Positions 45,513-55,817 of a stretch of DNA of 64,000 nt are shown piece after piece; the first letter of the stretch is position 1; every line of letters begins with the position of its first letter. This DNA comes from Tretioscincus oriximinensis (taxonomy: Eukaryota; Chordata; Lepidosauria; Squamata; Gymnophthalmidae). The stretch lies in contig JAJVDF010000016.1 in the NCBI GenBank assembly GCA_022410635.1, positions 3,620,321 to 3,684,320 of the forward strand, written 5' to 3'. The notes beneath the pieces were generated by a model. That model was not told the origin of the DNA, searched no databases, and was given only the letters and a program-made list of their open reading frames with translations. The position numbers and the translations under genes were made by a program.

Positions 45513-47032
45513 TACACTGTTCAAACAAATAAAGGGAACACTCAAATAACACATCCTTGATCTGAATGAATGAAATATTCTCATTGAATACTTTGTTCTG
45601 TACAAGGTTGAATGTGCTGACAACAAAAGCACACAAAAATCATCAATGGAAATCAAATTCATTAACCAATGGAGGCCTGGATTTGGAGTCACACACAAAA
45701 GTAAAGTAGAAAAACACATTACATGCTGATCCAACCTTGATATAATGTCCTTCAAACAAGTCAAAATGAGGCTCAGTATTGTGTGTGGCCTCCACATGCC
45801 TGTATGATCTCCCTACAATGCCTGGGCATGCTCCTGATGAGGTTGTGGATGGTCTCCTGAGGGATCTCTTCCCAGACCTGGACTAAAGCATCTGCCAACT
45901 CTTGGACCGTCTGTGGTGCATAGAGCGAGACATGATGTCCCAGGTGTGCTCAATCGGATTCAGGTCTGGGGAATGGGTGGGCCAGTCCATAGCTTCAATG
46001 CCTTCAACTTGCAGGAACTGCTGACACATTCCAGCCACATGAGGTCTGGCATTGTCCTACATTAGGAGGAACCCAGAGCAAACCGCACCAGCATATGGTC
46101 TCACAAGGAGTCTGATGATCTCATCTCGGTACCTAATGGCAGTCAGGCTACCTCTGGCGAGCACATGAAGGGCTGTGCAGTCCTCCAAAGAAATGCCGCC
46201 CCACACCATTACTGACCCACTGCCAAACTGGTCATGCTGAAAGATGTTGCAGGCAGCAGATCACTCTCCCTGCCATCTCCAGACTCTGTCACATGTGCTC
46301 AGTGTGAACCTGCTTTCATCTGGTGTTCTGTGGCACATGCCAAGCATCCTACATGGTGTTGGGCGGTAAGCACAACCTCCATCTGTGGATGTCGGGCCCT
46401 CATACCATCCTCATGGAGTTGGTTTCTAATCATTTGTNCAGACACATGCACATTTGTGGCCTACTGGAGGTCATTTTGCAGTGCTCTGGCAGTGCTCCTC
46501 CTGTTCCACCTTGCACAAAGACGGAGGTAGCGGTCTTGCTGCTGGTTGTTGCCCCTCTACGGCCCCCTCCACATCCCCTGTGTGTACTGGCCTGTCTCCT
46601 GGTAGCGCCTCCAGCCCCTGGACACTACGCTGACAGACACAGCAAATCTTCTTGCCACAGCTCGCATCGATGTGCATCCTGGATGAGCTGTACTACCTGA
46701 GTCTCTTGTGTGGGTTGCAGAGTCCGTCTCATACTACCACGAGTGTGAAAGCACAATCAACATTCAAAAGTCAACAAACCATCAGCCAGAAATCATTGGT
46801 ACTGAGATTTGGTCTGCGGTCCCCAACTACNGAAAAACTCCTTTATTGAGTGTGTCTTGATAATTGCCAATAATTTCCACCTGCTGTCTATTCCATTTGC
46901 ACAACAGCATGTCAAATTGATTGTCAATCAGTGTTGCTTCCTAAGTGGACAGTTTGATTTCACAGAAGTTTGATTTACTTGGAGTTATATTCTGTTGTTT
47001 AACTGGTCCCTTTATTTGTTTGAGCAATGTAT
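45513..47032 (-). mobile_element. Tc1-like DNA transposon, nearly full length, dead
   Basis: Ends CACTGTTCAAACAAATAAAG and its right-end mirror, CTTTATTTGTTTGAGCAATG, are bordered by TA duplications, 1520 bp in all. The minus strand carries a Tc1-family DDE transposase relic. From about 46070 it reads DNARPHVAG (second catalytic Asp region), and from about 45990 it reads MDWPTHSPDLNPIEHTWDIM (third catalytic residue, Glu). The codon just before that DNA motif is TAG, and upstream pieces are in other frames, so the transposase is a pseudogene. Confidence 0.88.
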
Positions 47033-47042
47033 AATATATAAT

Positions 47043-47126
47043 CTATACTGCTCAAAACAATTAAGAGAACACTTTAACATACCAGTGTATGTTAAAGNGT
47101 TCCCTTAATTGTTTTGGGCAGTATAT
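47043..47126. mobile_element. Palindromic MITE, Tc1-like termini
   Basis: ATACTGCTCAAAACAATTAA and its mirror, AATTGTTTTGGGCAGTAT, about 83 bp, with TA-rich borders. It is the same family as 1290-1371 and sits 11 bp beyond the Tc1-like element. Confidence 0.7.
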
Positions 47127-47945
47127 ATTACAAATTCATACATTATATCTTTATAATGTTTTAATTTTTTATGTTCCTCCCTCTATCCTTACCTTCCCTA
47201 CTCCCATATTTTATTTTCTGCTATGAGGGGGAGATTACATCTGGAATCTTAATTTTATTACATTGTTCTTCAATTTCCTTATTAGATATTTTCATACAAA
47301 TAACCATTTCTGTTTGCATTCTTTTCCCCCCANATATTTTCCATAATGTTAGTCATAATAGCTATGATATGTCTAACTGTATCTAATTATACAATTAGAT
47401 AGATGTAACTGTATAACATTACATATTCATATAATCTTGTTAATGTGTATTTTGTTTTACCTTTCCGTCCCCCTGCCAGAACAGTCTGTGCACATCTTGT
47501 TAGTTAATCTTGAATGTTAGTTAATGTTGAACATTCAACATCCTTTTTATTTATCTTCCTTTCTTCCAATAATCCTGTAACTTTTCACATTCTCATACCA
47601 TGTGTATAAACACCTCCTTCTCTTAGCGCCCATGCCAATATTGTCCAGTTACATGCCTTTAAAAATGTGATAATGGCACCGCAATTCTAGATCATTTATG
47701 TAATGTCTTACTCCTAGTTTCTTTCATTCTATTATTTTTACACTGTTTAATTCTCATTATTTCTTTCTCTATCTCTTCTACACTTATGATGATCCTTTTT
47801 GTACACTGGTCCAGATATCTTTAGGTTGCATCAGCCTATGGGAGACTCCTGGTACACACTCAATCTAAGACAAGATATAGCATATTTGTGGCATCATCAA
47901 ACTGTGTTCCATTTAATTGCTCCCCATTTTCTTAGTGGAAGCAGT
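47127..47945. other. Intergenic DNA, T-rich, no recognised feature
   Basis: Pyrimidine- and AT-rich sequence (GTTCCTCCCTCTATCC, AATATTGTCCAGTTACATGC). It may be an L1-type remnant in antisense, but no motif confirms this. Confidence 0.4.
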
Positions 47946-48115
47946 ATTTATTTATTTATTTATTTATTTATACTTATGACCTACCTGTGACAAGGGGTGG
48001 TGCCTCAGGGCAGTCAACAATAAAAACAACAATACAAAATTAGCATATCAAAACAGTATCTGAAAGAGGNGAAGAAAAATGGCATTTNTTTAGGCAAAAG
48101 CCCGGTTAAGCTCTT
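47946..48115 (-). repeat. LINE-like 3' tail, antisense
   Basis: A (TTTA)n run followed by GGCAGTCAACAATAAAAACA and CAAAACAGTATCTGAAAGAG, as in the 40646 copy. Confidence 0.5.
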
Positions 48116-48362
48116 CTTTGCTCTTACATCTTTTCTACTTTCCTTAGTTAAAGCTTATCTTGATTTTTGTACAGTTATTAAATAGGATGTGATTTTGCCA
48201 ATAGCTATTTGGCGCCATCTATAGATTGCTAGGAAAATCGGTCCTATAAATTACCTGGAGTCATATACAGGAGTATTTTATGATGTATGCTATGAGACAC
48301 TAAACTGCATGAAAACCTAGGGTAAGTAGGGGTGGCCAAAATATTCAGTTGGAATCTGAACC

Positions 48363-48801
48363 AGGGCTGTATTTAGGCAAAATATAGCTACTGGTAGTAG
48401 TAAGTAGTAGAGAGCCAGTTTGGTGTAGTGGTTAGAGTGTTGGATTCATACTTGGTAGTCTCCCAGTTCGATTCACCACTCCTCCATGAAAGCCAGCTGG
48501 GTGACCTTGGGCCAGTCACAGTTCNTTGAGCTCTCTCAGCCCCACCTACTCCACAGGGTGTCTGTTGTGGAGAAAGCAACAAAAGTATGTGCGCCACCCT
48601 ATGGTTGGCTGCCCTGAGACCTTCGGGTATAGGGCGGGATACAAGTACAAATAAATAAATAAATAAATAAGAAGATATTAAAATATTTTCTTGCTTTTAT
48701 TATGGTAAAACCCAAAGTAGCTGAGGGAAGAGGGGGAGTAAAATAAATAAAATAAATAAGTAAGTAAATTACAGCCCGTGGGCAAAATACAGGCCTGATC
48801 T
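48363..48801. mobile_element. TIR element split by a Sauria-type SINE
   Basis: AGGGCTGTATTTAGGCAAAA at the left and CAAAATACAGGCCTGATCTG at the right are inverted. The inner AAACCCAAAGTAGCTGAGGG matches the uninterrupted copy at 49805-49970. The SINE at 48409-48669 sits inside it. Confidence 0.65.
48409..48669 (+). mobile_element. Sauria-type tRNA-derived SINE, sense
   Basis: The tRNA-like head is GTGTAGTGGTTAGAGTGTTG (A box) with CCAGTTCGATTCACC (B box). GGTGACCTTGGGCCAGTCAC is the conserved Sauria SINE block. The tail reads GGCTGCCCTGAGACCTTCGG, ATAGGGCGGGATACAAG and (AAAT)n. Confidence 0.9.
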
Positions 48802-49804
48802 GAACACTTTTGCCAGCAGTAACCTGTGTGCATATCCCAATCATCAGACTGCTGCAACCAAAGCATTAATTGGACTCTTANTTAATCTAGCAAGGGGGGA
48901 ATTTCTGAACAAAGATTTCTTACTCTGTTCTTATGTAGGATCATGTCAGTTAATTAATTAAATAATATTTCTTCTTATCACAATCTAGTGTAGGTACTTC
49001 CTAGTCAACAACCGTGGATTTTTTTTTGCACAATGAATGAAAAAGAAAATAACAGTTTCTTCATNGAAAATATATAGGGGAAGACAGCGAAGATATCAGA
49101 TTAATCTTTTGGGGGAAGACTTCTGCAATTGTATGCACAGTTTCACACTGTTTTTTAGGAACGTTTGAAAAATTAGTTAACTAACGTTCACAGTGAGTGC
49201 TTCTGCAACAGTATACTTTGTAAGTCACCAGCTTTGGGACTATTTTGTTTTTGAAATAACAATAGACGAACAGACAAAAACATTTTATCTATGCATTTTA
49301 TAGGCATTTCGATTTCAAGGATTCAGGTGAATCACAATTTCAACTAATGGTCAATCAGTTGCTGAATCTTACTATTATAGATAGAATCAACCTGATAGGA
49401 TTCAGCAAGCTCATCTTTGAGATCTCCTTTGTAACTCCACAGTATTTCATGTAGCTGTTAGTAAGAGGGAACAGAGCTGAGGCTGATGATTGCAATTTGT
49501 ATTTTGCGGATCAAATATTTTATTTGAACACAAGTGTGAAAGAAAACTAGTTCATAGCCAGCACCTTTCATCTTCCTAAGCACCTAAATTCAGCTTTACA
49601 ATCCTTCACTTATGCAACCTTTAGGCTTCAGTGTATATATTTTGGAACTCTACTCTAAAGCCCCTTATCAAGTATATATATTACTTGATAATCCTTAGCA
49701 TGACCTAGTATCTCTTTGATACANAACCAGGTAATATCTTTGATATTGTAGGGGGAAGCTTTATTTTCTAGCTTTACCTTCTGGGCTGTACAAGATATTC
49801 ACCT

Positions 49805-49970
49805 CAGGGTCATATTTAGACAAAATATAGGTACCGATAGTACTGAGAAGATATTAATACATTTTATGAAACCCAAAGTAGCTGAGGGAAGAGGGAGAGT
49901 AAAATAAATAAATAAATAAATAGTAAGTAAATTACAGCCCATGTGCAAAATGCAGTCTAAATCTGGCCCT
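49805..49970. mobile_element. Uninterrupted copy of the 48363 TIR element, 166 bp
   Basis: AGGGTCATATTTAGACAAAA at the left mirrors GCAGTCTAAATCTGGCCCT at the right. Its middle lines up with both halves of 48363-48801, giving the empty-site state for that SINE insertion. Confidence 0.7.
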
Positions 49971-50769
49971 ACCTCTGAGACAAGTATGGGTTAATATGAA
50001 AACCAACTTTATTGTTTTCAACAGAATAAAAGATCTCAAAATAGTATAGCATGGCTTTTGTCTTTACTTTCTTCGCTTTGGCTTAAACACAAGGAATTGC
50101 TANACCTTGTATCCGCCCTCTCCTCTCTGGCTGGGTGATTGGATACAGTTTCAGTAAGGTAGGTGCAGCTTTATGCACTGACAGTAACTCAAAATAACAA
50201 TTCTGACTTTAAACTATTTGTTTTTCTCTTTCTACACTGGTCCTTCCCAGAGAATTGACTTCCACATAAGCAGGTAAGCCTCCCACTGTTCCTGCCTCAA
50301 TATGGATTTTGAATAATATCAGTATTATTACCTTCTGAGACTAAAGCTTGCTCAAGCTTCCAGCTTCATAGACTGTCTTTAACTGTTTCCTCTCTCCACC
50401 AATGGTCCCACAAGACCTGAGCTATTTCCTGTTCCCCTTACCCACAGCAAGAGTCAAACCAAGAGTCCTTCATTGACCCTCCCTTCTTCTTACTCCCTTC
50501 AGCTCATCACCCATAGGGTTTGGCTGCAGCTCAGTTCTACCTTCCGCCTCCCCTCTGGGATACCATCACTAGACATGCCCCAACCATCCTCTGGAATGTT
50601 TGATACAGATGCAATCATGTAGGAATAGTGGCTATCTCCTAGCTGGCGGTTGGGCAAACCCAGGCTAGCAGTAGAGAAGGTCACATGTGAAACTTAGCAT
50701 AAGTGTTGTTCAGGCTTCACANTCTCAGAGCCCTTTAGTAGGCCTCTGAGGTCAACTGGAGTTCAGTAT
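49971..50769. other. Intergenic DNA, no recognised feature
   Basis: No exon or named repeat was seen. Confidence 0.5.
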
Positions 50770-51055
50770 GTTTTGGTAGTGTATGCTGAGATAATTGAGA
50801 TGACATTCTTTACCTATTACTATCAGTTTCCTCTCCTGGTTACTCCTTAAATGCTCTCTCAAGAGCTGGGCCTCCTTATCTGTGTTAGTAAGTGACTGCA
50901 TTTATGTAAGTACGCATGTGCACAGCTAGAAAGTGTTGTTGGAAAGAATATAAGCAAGCTTTGTAGACAATAAACTGCTTTCGCTTCTCTCTTCATCTTG
51001 GCTGTGATGTGTCTGTCTTTGACATCCTCAACTCTTCACAATCATTTACTAGCTT
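50770..51055 (+). repeat. Possible solo LTR (retroelement family unknown)
   Basis: The region ends with a layout typical of an LTR: a TATA-like ATATAAGCAAGC (about 50949), AATAAA at 50971, then a C/T-rich TTCGCTTCTCTCTTCATC stretch and a terminal CA near 51038-51040. The 5' border (TGTTTTGGTAGTG near 50770) is uncertain, and no target duplication or internal coding region is visible. Confidence 0.4.
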
Positions 51056-51319
51056 TGTTTACCTTTGTTGACAATGGCCTTATCCAGCAACATTCAGAAA
51101 TGTTTTCCCCAAGCTCTGTGAACATTTCCTCATAACCAATGAGTCTGCTGTTTTATGGTGATTTCTTTCCCGTCTGACATTTAAGAGGAAGGCGTATCTT
51201 CATTTTCATGCTCATCGTGAGACTTACACAGTCTGTCAGCAGTGACTGGGCTCTGTCATTATTTGTCACAAATGGATTATAATTAGAACAAAGCAATTCT
51301 GACTCCAGAAATAATAGCT

Positions 51320-51485
51320 ATCATGAGGTAGAGGCCACCTCTTCAACCTGGCCTTTAGTGAAAAAATGTTATGTCTCGTCCCACTTTTAGATACTGTTTT
51401 ATACCGTTTTTAATGTCAATTTTGTATTGTTGTTTTTACTGTTGGCTGCCCTGAGACCTTTGTGTATAAATGTAAATAAATAAAA
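51320..51485 (+). repeat. LINE-like 3' tail, sense
   Basis: AGATACTGTTTTATACCG, then GTTGGCTGCCCTGAGACCTT, TGTATAAATG and (TAAA)n. It is the same tail as the Sauria-type SINE, here with its own upstream LINE-like sequence. Confidence 0.55.
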
Positions 51486-51591
51486 GCAAATTTTCTGATT
51501 ACAGATATTTATTCCTCTAGGGCATTCTTCACCCACTTGGGAAGAGAGAGAGGATTCTTCAGAATTTAGTCCAGAAAAAAAGGCTTTATAG

Positions 51592-51800
51592 AATCATAGG
51601 TTCATAGAGTTGGATGGGACCTCCAGGGACATTCAGGTCCAACCTCCTGCTCAATGCAAGATTCANTAAACCATCCCAAACAAGATGGCTATCTAGATTC
51701 TGTTTGAAGACTTCCAGTGAAGGAGAATTCACCACCTCCTGTGGCAAACTGTTCCACTGATTCATCCCACTTACTGTCAGAAAGGTTTTTTCCCTGATAT
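51592..51800 (-). mobile_element. CR1-type LINE fragment (second subfamily), antisense
   Basis: TCATAGAGTTGGATGGGACC, TCCAACCTCCTGCTCAATGC and ACCTCCTGTGGCAAACTGTT are a well-known amniote CR1 3' signature. Confidence 0.7.
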
Positions 51801-52082
51801 CTAAATATCTAAATTTAATTCAGGAAAAAAATGGCATCTTGCAAGCACTGTCATCGTTTTTAATTTTGCTGTTTTAACTATCCTTAGGAATAGACAGAAT
51901 ATAAATAAGTAATTCATCATAAAGAAAAAAGAAAGTGAAACTANGGTGTGACCTGAAGTACTTCTTTGTTTGACCTTTAATGTAGATTAGTGATACGACG
52001 GGAATGGCAGTGTATAGCGAATCTCAAACTCTTGTACCTTAATTATGATTTATATCGTTTTACCTTGAGCTAATGGAACAAC

Positions 52083-52172
52083 GCTGGATCCTTTTTTGAA
52101 GACTGGTGTTTATGTTTGCTACCTTCCAGGCATCAGAGACAGAAAGTTCAGCAATTTCNTGTTTGAGTTATT
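52083..52172 (-). mobile_element. Short CR1 ORF2 fragment, antisense
   Basis: GGATCCTTTTTTGAAGACTG followed by GTTTGCTACCTTCCAG matches the 43512-43555 part of the long CR1 copy. Confidence 0.6.
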
Positions 52173-52424
52173 TACAAACCGAGCACCTACAATCTGCACA
52201 TCTTAGCTAGGCAGTGAGTGCATACTGCATACATACTGTTCACAGTCACCTACTTCTTAGGGGACAACAAAAATGATCAAGGGGATTCTTACTCAGAGTG
52301 AAGTGGATTAAAATTAAGTGTGATCAAGCAAAAAATAGGCAATTATATAAAAAGCCCTAACGACCCTTCCTCCTTGCCAACTTGCTCATGGCATCTCTCT
52401 TTCTCTAAAAGTGTTGGNTTTTTT

Positions 52425-52650
52425 TTAATACCTTACTATTCTCAAACTGAAGGGAATCAAAATGGCTTACATAACCTTCTGTTCTTCTCTTCACAACAGA
52501 CTTCCTGTGAAGTATGTGGGGCTGAGAGAACTCTGAAGAACTGTGGCTAGCCCAAAGTAGTTTTTGTGGAGAAGTACAGAATCCAATCGAAAGACTTCCA
52601 GATAAAAATCTAACATTCTGACCGCTATACCATGGCAGTCATCAAAGTGG
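52425..52650 (-). mobile_element. Old Sauria-type SINE, antisense
   Basis: CTTCACAACAGACTTCCTGT, GGGGCTGAGAGAACTCTGA, TGTGGCTAGCCCAAAGTAG and CTGACCGCTATACCATGGC are diverged forms of the usual antisense Sauria SINE blocks. Confidence 0.7.
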
Positions 52651-53680
52651 ACTGGATTAAAACTTAAGTGTGACCAGCATTCTGTCTCACACAGTAACCT
52701 GAGCATTCTCAAGCAGAAGATGATGTTCACCTGTTGTTGACTGGGTGCAACTGGTTTTTCAACAATACTGCCATTATCTGGGGAAATGTCCCAAGGCCAT
52801 GCTTGATTAAGCAAAGACCAGACACAGCACAGAATAAAAGAAANTTTCATTCTAACAACCATCAGTTGGCATATCTTGAAATTTGGATTTTTNAAAAAAA
52901 TATTAATTTGTTTAAATGTATATCCCATAAAAATTTAAAATTGCTATTTAAAAACAAAGTTACAACAGATTTAAATAAAATACATTAAATTTACCACTAC
53001 AGATTTTTACNTTCAGTTGGTTATTAATCTAACCAAGCATTTATTTACCTGCCTTGTTTTGTTTAAAATTCATACATTTGCTTATACTGCATTAGTATAC
53101 ATTTAGTTAGTCAACTTGTAAGCATACTTTCATCAATAAAACATGGAGGTGGTAATCTTTAGTTATACATCCAGGGATTGCTTTGCATTTAATCACTAAT
53201 AAATTTGACAAGGATTTGTGGTTCAAATAAACATGGCTTTCTTTCACAATTTAAAGGACAAGAGCTTCTGTCTGGTTTGTGTTCATAAGGGTAAAAGCAT
53301 ACCAGTGTCTGGGAGAATGTCAAGACATTGATACGTCACGCTATATCAGACTTATCTTCTTCTGTGTGATCAGAAAGGGAGCATTCTTATCTGAGACAGC
53401 GAATCTTAGTGTCATACGTACACTCTTTACCACATGAGGGTAAGATTTCCTGTATCATTAGGAATAAAAGAGATCACATCAGGGTGGGTTAGACTAAACA
53501 TAGTTCTGGTGGCCTTAGAGCCAGTTTCATCGTGTTCTGTTCAGACAGGACAAAGTGTATAACTTGTAGCCTGCTAGAGAGTTATTAGTTTGATCATTTA
53601 AAGTGAAAAAGGCCACTAAATCATTTTAAAGGGCCAGTAGTCCCATTTAGGTTGCTTCCCAGCAATGCAAGTAAATTATA

Positions 53681-53883
53681 CAGGGTGCTTCAAAAAAATG
53701 TATACACACTGTGAACTTCCATAGAACATGTATTTACTGTTCTACAAAGTTAAATTTCAGGAAATTAGAAAGCTTAAAGTCCAATGTAAATAAAATAATA
53801 CAACTTTGTATTTAACTTTGTAGAACAGTAAATAAATTTTCTATGGAAATTCAAAGTGTGTATACATTTTTTGAAGCACCCTG
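53681..53883. mobile_element. Mariner-type MITE, 203 bp
   Basis: The left TIR begins CAGGGTGCTTCAAAAAAATG and continues TATACACACTGTGAACTTCC. The right end mirrors it for about 45 bp, ending TTTTTTGAAGCACCCTG. TA flanks both sides. Inner arms TTCTACAAAGTTAAAT and ATTTAACTTTGTAGAA also pair. Confidence 0.8.
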
Positions 53884-53907
53884 TATTCTTTGCCATGCTC
53901 TTCTTAG

Positions 53908-54198
53908 TAGGCACGGATAGCTCAGTTGCTAAGGAATCCGTCTCTCAGCTGGGAGATTGGGTTTCGAAGCCCTGTGTCGGATGTGGGGAGGGGTGAGCAC
54001 CTTCCACTAGCCTGTAGCTCTAGCCAACCCAGCTATTCGAAAGCATGAGTTGCAAGAAATTACAACTGACTGCAAGATACCTGGGAACCACCATAACCTG
54101 GTGGGGAAGATAGAATGTAAGCCTTCGGGCAAAAATACCCTTGTAAGCCGCTTTGAGTCCCTTTGAAAAGGTGAGAAAAGCAGGGTATAAGAACCAAG
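53908..54198 (+). mobile_element. tRNA-derived SINE, sense, full length
   Basis: TAGGCACGGATAGCTCAGTT (A box), GGGTTTCGAAGCCCTG (B box), body and the tail GCCGCTTTGAGTCCCTTTGA. It runs into a long TTC-type repeat. Confidence 0.88.
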
Positions 54199-54306
54199 TT
54201 CTTCTTCTTCTTCTTCTTCTTCGTCTTCGTCTTCTTTGTCTTCTTTGTCTTCTTTGTCGTCTTCTTCGTCTTCTTCATCTTCTTCGTCTTCTTTGTCTTC
54301 ATCTTC
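54199..54306 (+). repeat. Expanded TTC/GTC/TTG microsatellite at SINE tail
   Basis: About 108 bp of CTT/CGT/TTT-type triplets grown from the SINE (TTC)n tail. On the minus strand it encodes a long Glu/Asp/Lys run that is not a gene. Confidence 0.9.
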
Positions 54307-55079
54307 TAGCATTTGGGTAAGTGGATATCTGCATGCCAGACACAGACTTAATAGTTTCCTATTGTAAGAATAACAGCTAGGGTTGCATCCAAGTTGAATT
54401 TGTGTTGCATTCGTCTCACTAGGTTATTATATAAACCTACAGATTTTAGGTTTTAGAGCCAATTATCCAGATTAATGGTTTACCATAAGAACCAGCTATC
54501 GAAATGCTATGTTGGGTTCTTGCAAAAAGACTATGATGTATGGCTAGTTGGCCTCCTGCTCAAGTTGTAACCAGACTTAAAAGCTCAAATGCAAGTTGCT
54601 TGCTGCATGAGAAAGCATAGGGAGTCACACTTAGTGACGCTAAGCGAACGGAGCTGTCCATGGTACTACAGAAGCATTCAGTATTTGCAAGCCAGCCGCA
54701 ACTATTTAAGCCCTCAAGTATGACTAAACGTAAGAAGTATGTATTAACTGAGTAGACAAAACAGCTGTTTGTCCCCCACCCACCCAATTTTTCTTGACAG
54801 AAAAAAACATTAAAAATGAGAGGTATAAAAAAATTCCTTTTTTTTTATTTCTGTTCCAGAACCTAGCAAGCTACTGAAAAATGGTAATTTTACTGCATTC
54901 AGATTCCACCACACAGAATCAAGCAGTTCAACATTATTTTTAAGGGATGGGCTATCAATCAAAAGAAGTAGAAAAGAACCACAATATCTCTGAAATATAA
55001 CACAAGATACATGTCATTTTTTTTAATGTGTATTCAGAATATCTAGTAGAGGGTCTCATAGAATTGTAGATTTGATTCA

Positions 55080-55180
55080 CACTTCAAACTTGTTCTGTTC
55101 CAAAAAAGTGGACTAAGGAGTCTGCTGCCTACCTTTCTGGTTAGTCTCTAAGGTGCTATGAAACCTCCTTGCTAGATACG
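55080..55180 (+). repeat. Hammerhead-family 3' tail fragment
   Basis: TGCTGCCTACCTTTCTGGTT, AGTCTCTAAGGTGCTATGAA and ACCTCCTTGCTAG match the tail of the family. The core upstream is eroded. Confidence 0.45.
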
Positions 55181-55817
55181 TACCAATGTGTTTGTAAATG
55201 AAAGGAAGTTGTCAAACAAATCTCCCAAACTAATATTTTAAGTTCTAAAGTTAAGATAATTCATATTTGAGAGAGGCTCTTGCCTTTTATTAAACTCTGC
55301 ATACTTTTGCTTTAACACTTCCATGTGAAAGGTAGATGTTTAGCAAAATAAACTTTCCCGATCTCTAGTATAATAAAAGCTTATTCTGTGCAAGGTGGCG
55401 CACTATCTTTTAATAGGTCAATTATCTGTTGAAATGCTTCTTCAGTGTCGTGTGTGAAAGCTAACTGAATTGCTCCCTTCAAAGATGGAATGCTTTGAAT
55501 GTAGGAAAATAACTACTGCCTTTTTAAGGAATGTTGAATAATAACCAGAGCTAGTTTAGAAGAAGTTTTGAATATTTTGTCAGTTGGAGATGTTGCTAGA
55601 AGGAAGGAAAAGGGGCAGAGATGAAAGATATACAAATAATCTAATAATGTTGATGATTATTTGTAAATAATTATACATAATTATGAGTCCCTCCCCTCCT
55701 CCCCTTTCCATTTTGTTTCTTAATGTTTTGTGAAAAATGAAACACATTTCCAAGAACAGTTTTCTAAAATCCATTGTATTTTTTTCCAATAAAAGATTTG
55801 ACTAACTTGTCTTAGAA

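Noticed and set aside
54007..54312. Acidic open frame with long Glu/Asp/Lys run
   Set aside because: It is the antisense of the TTC repeat and SINE.
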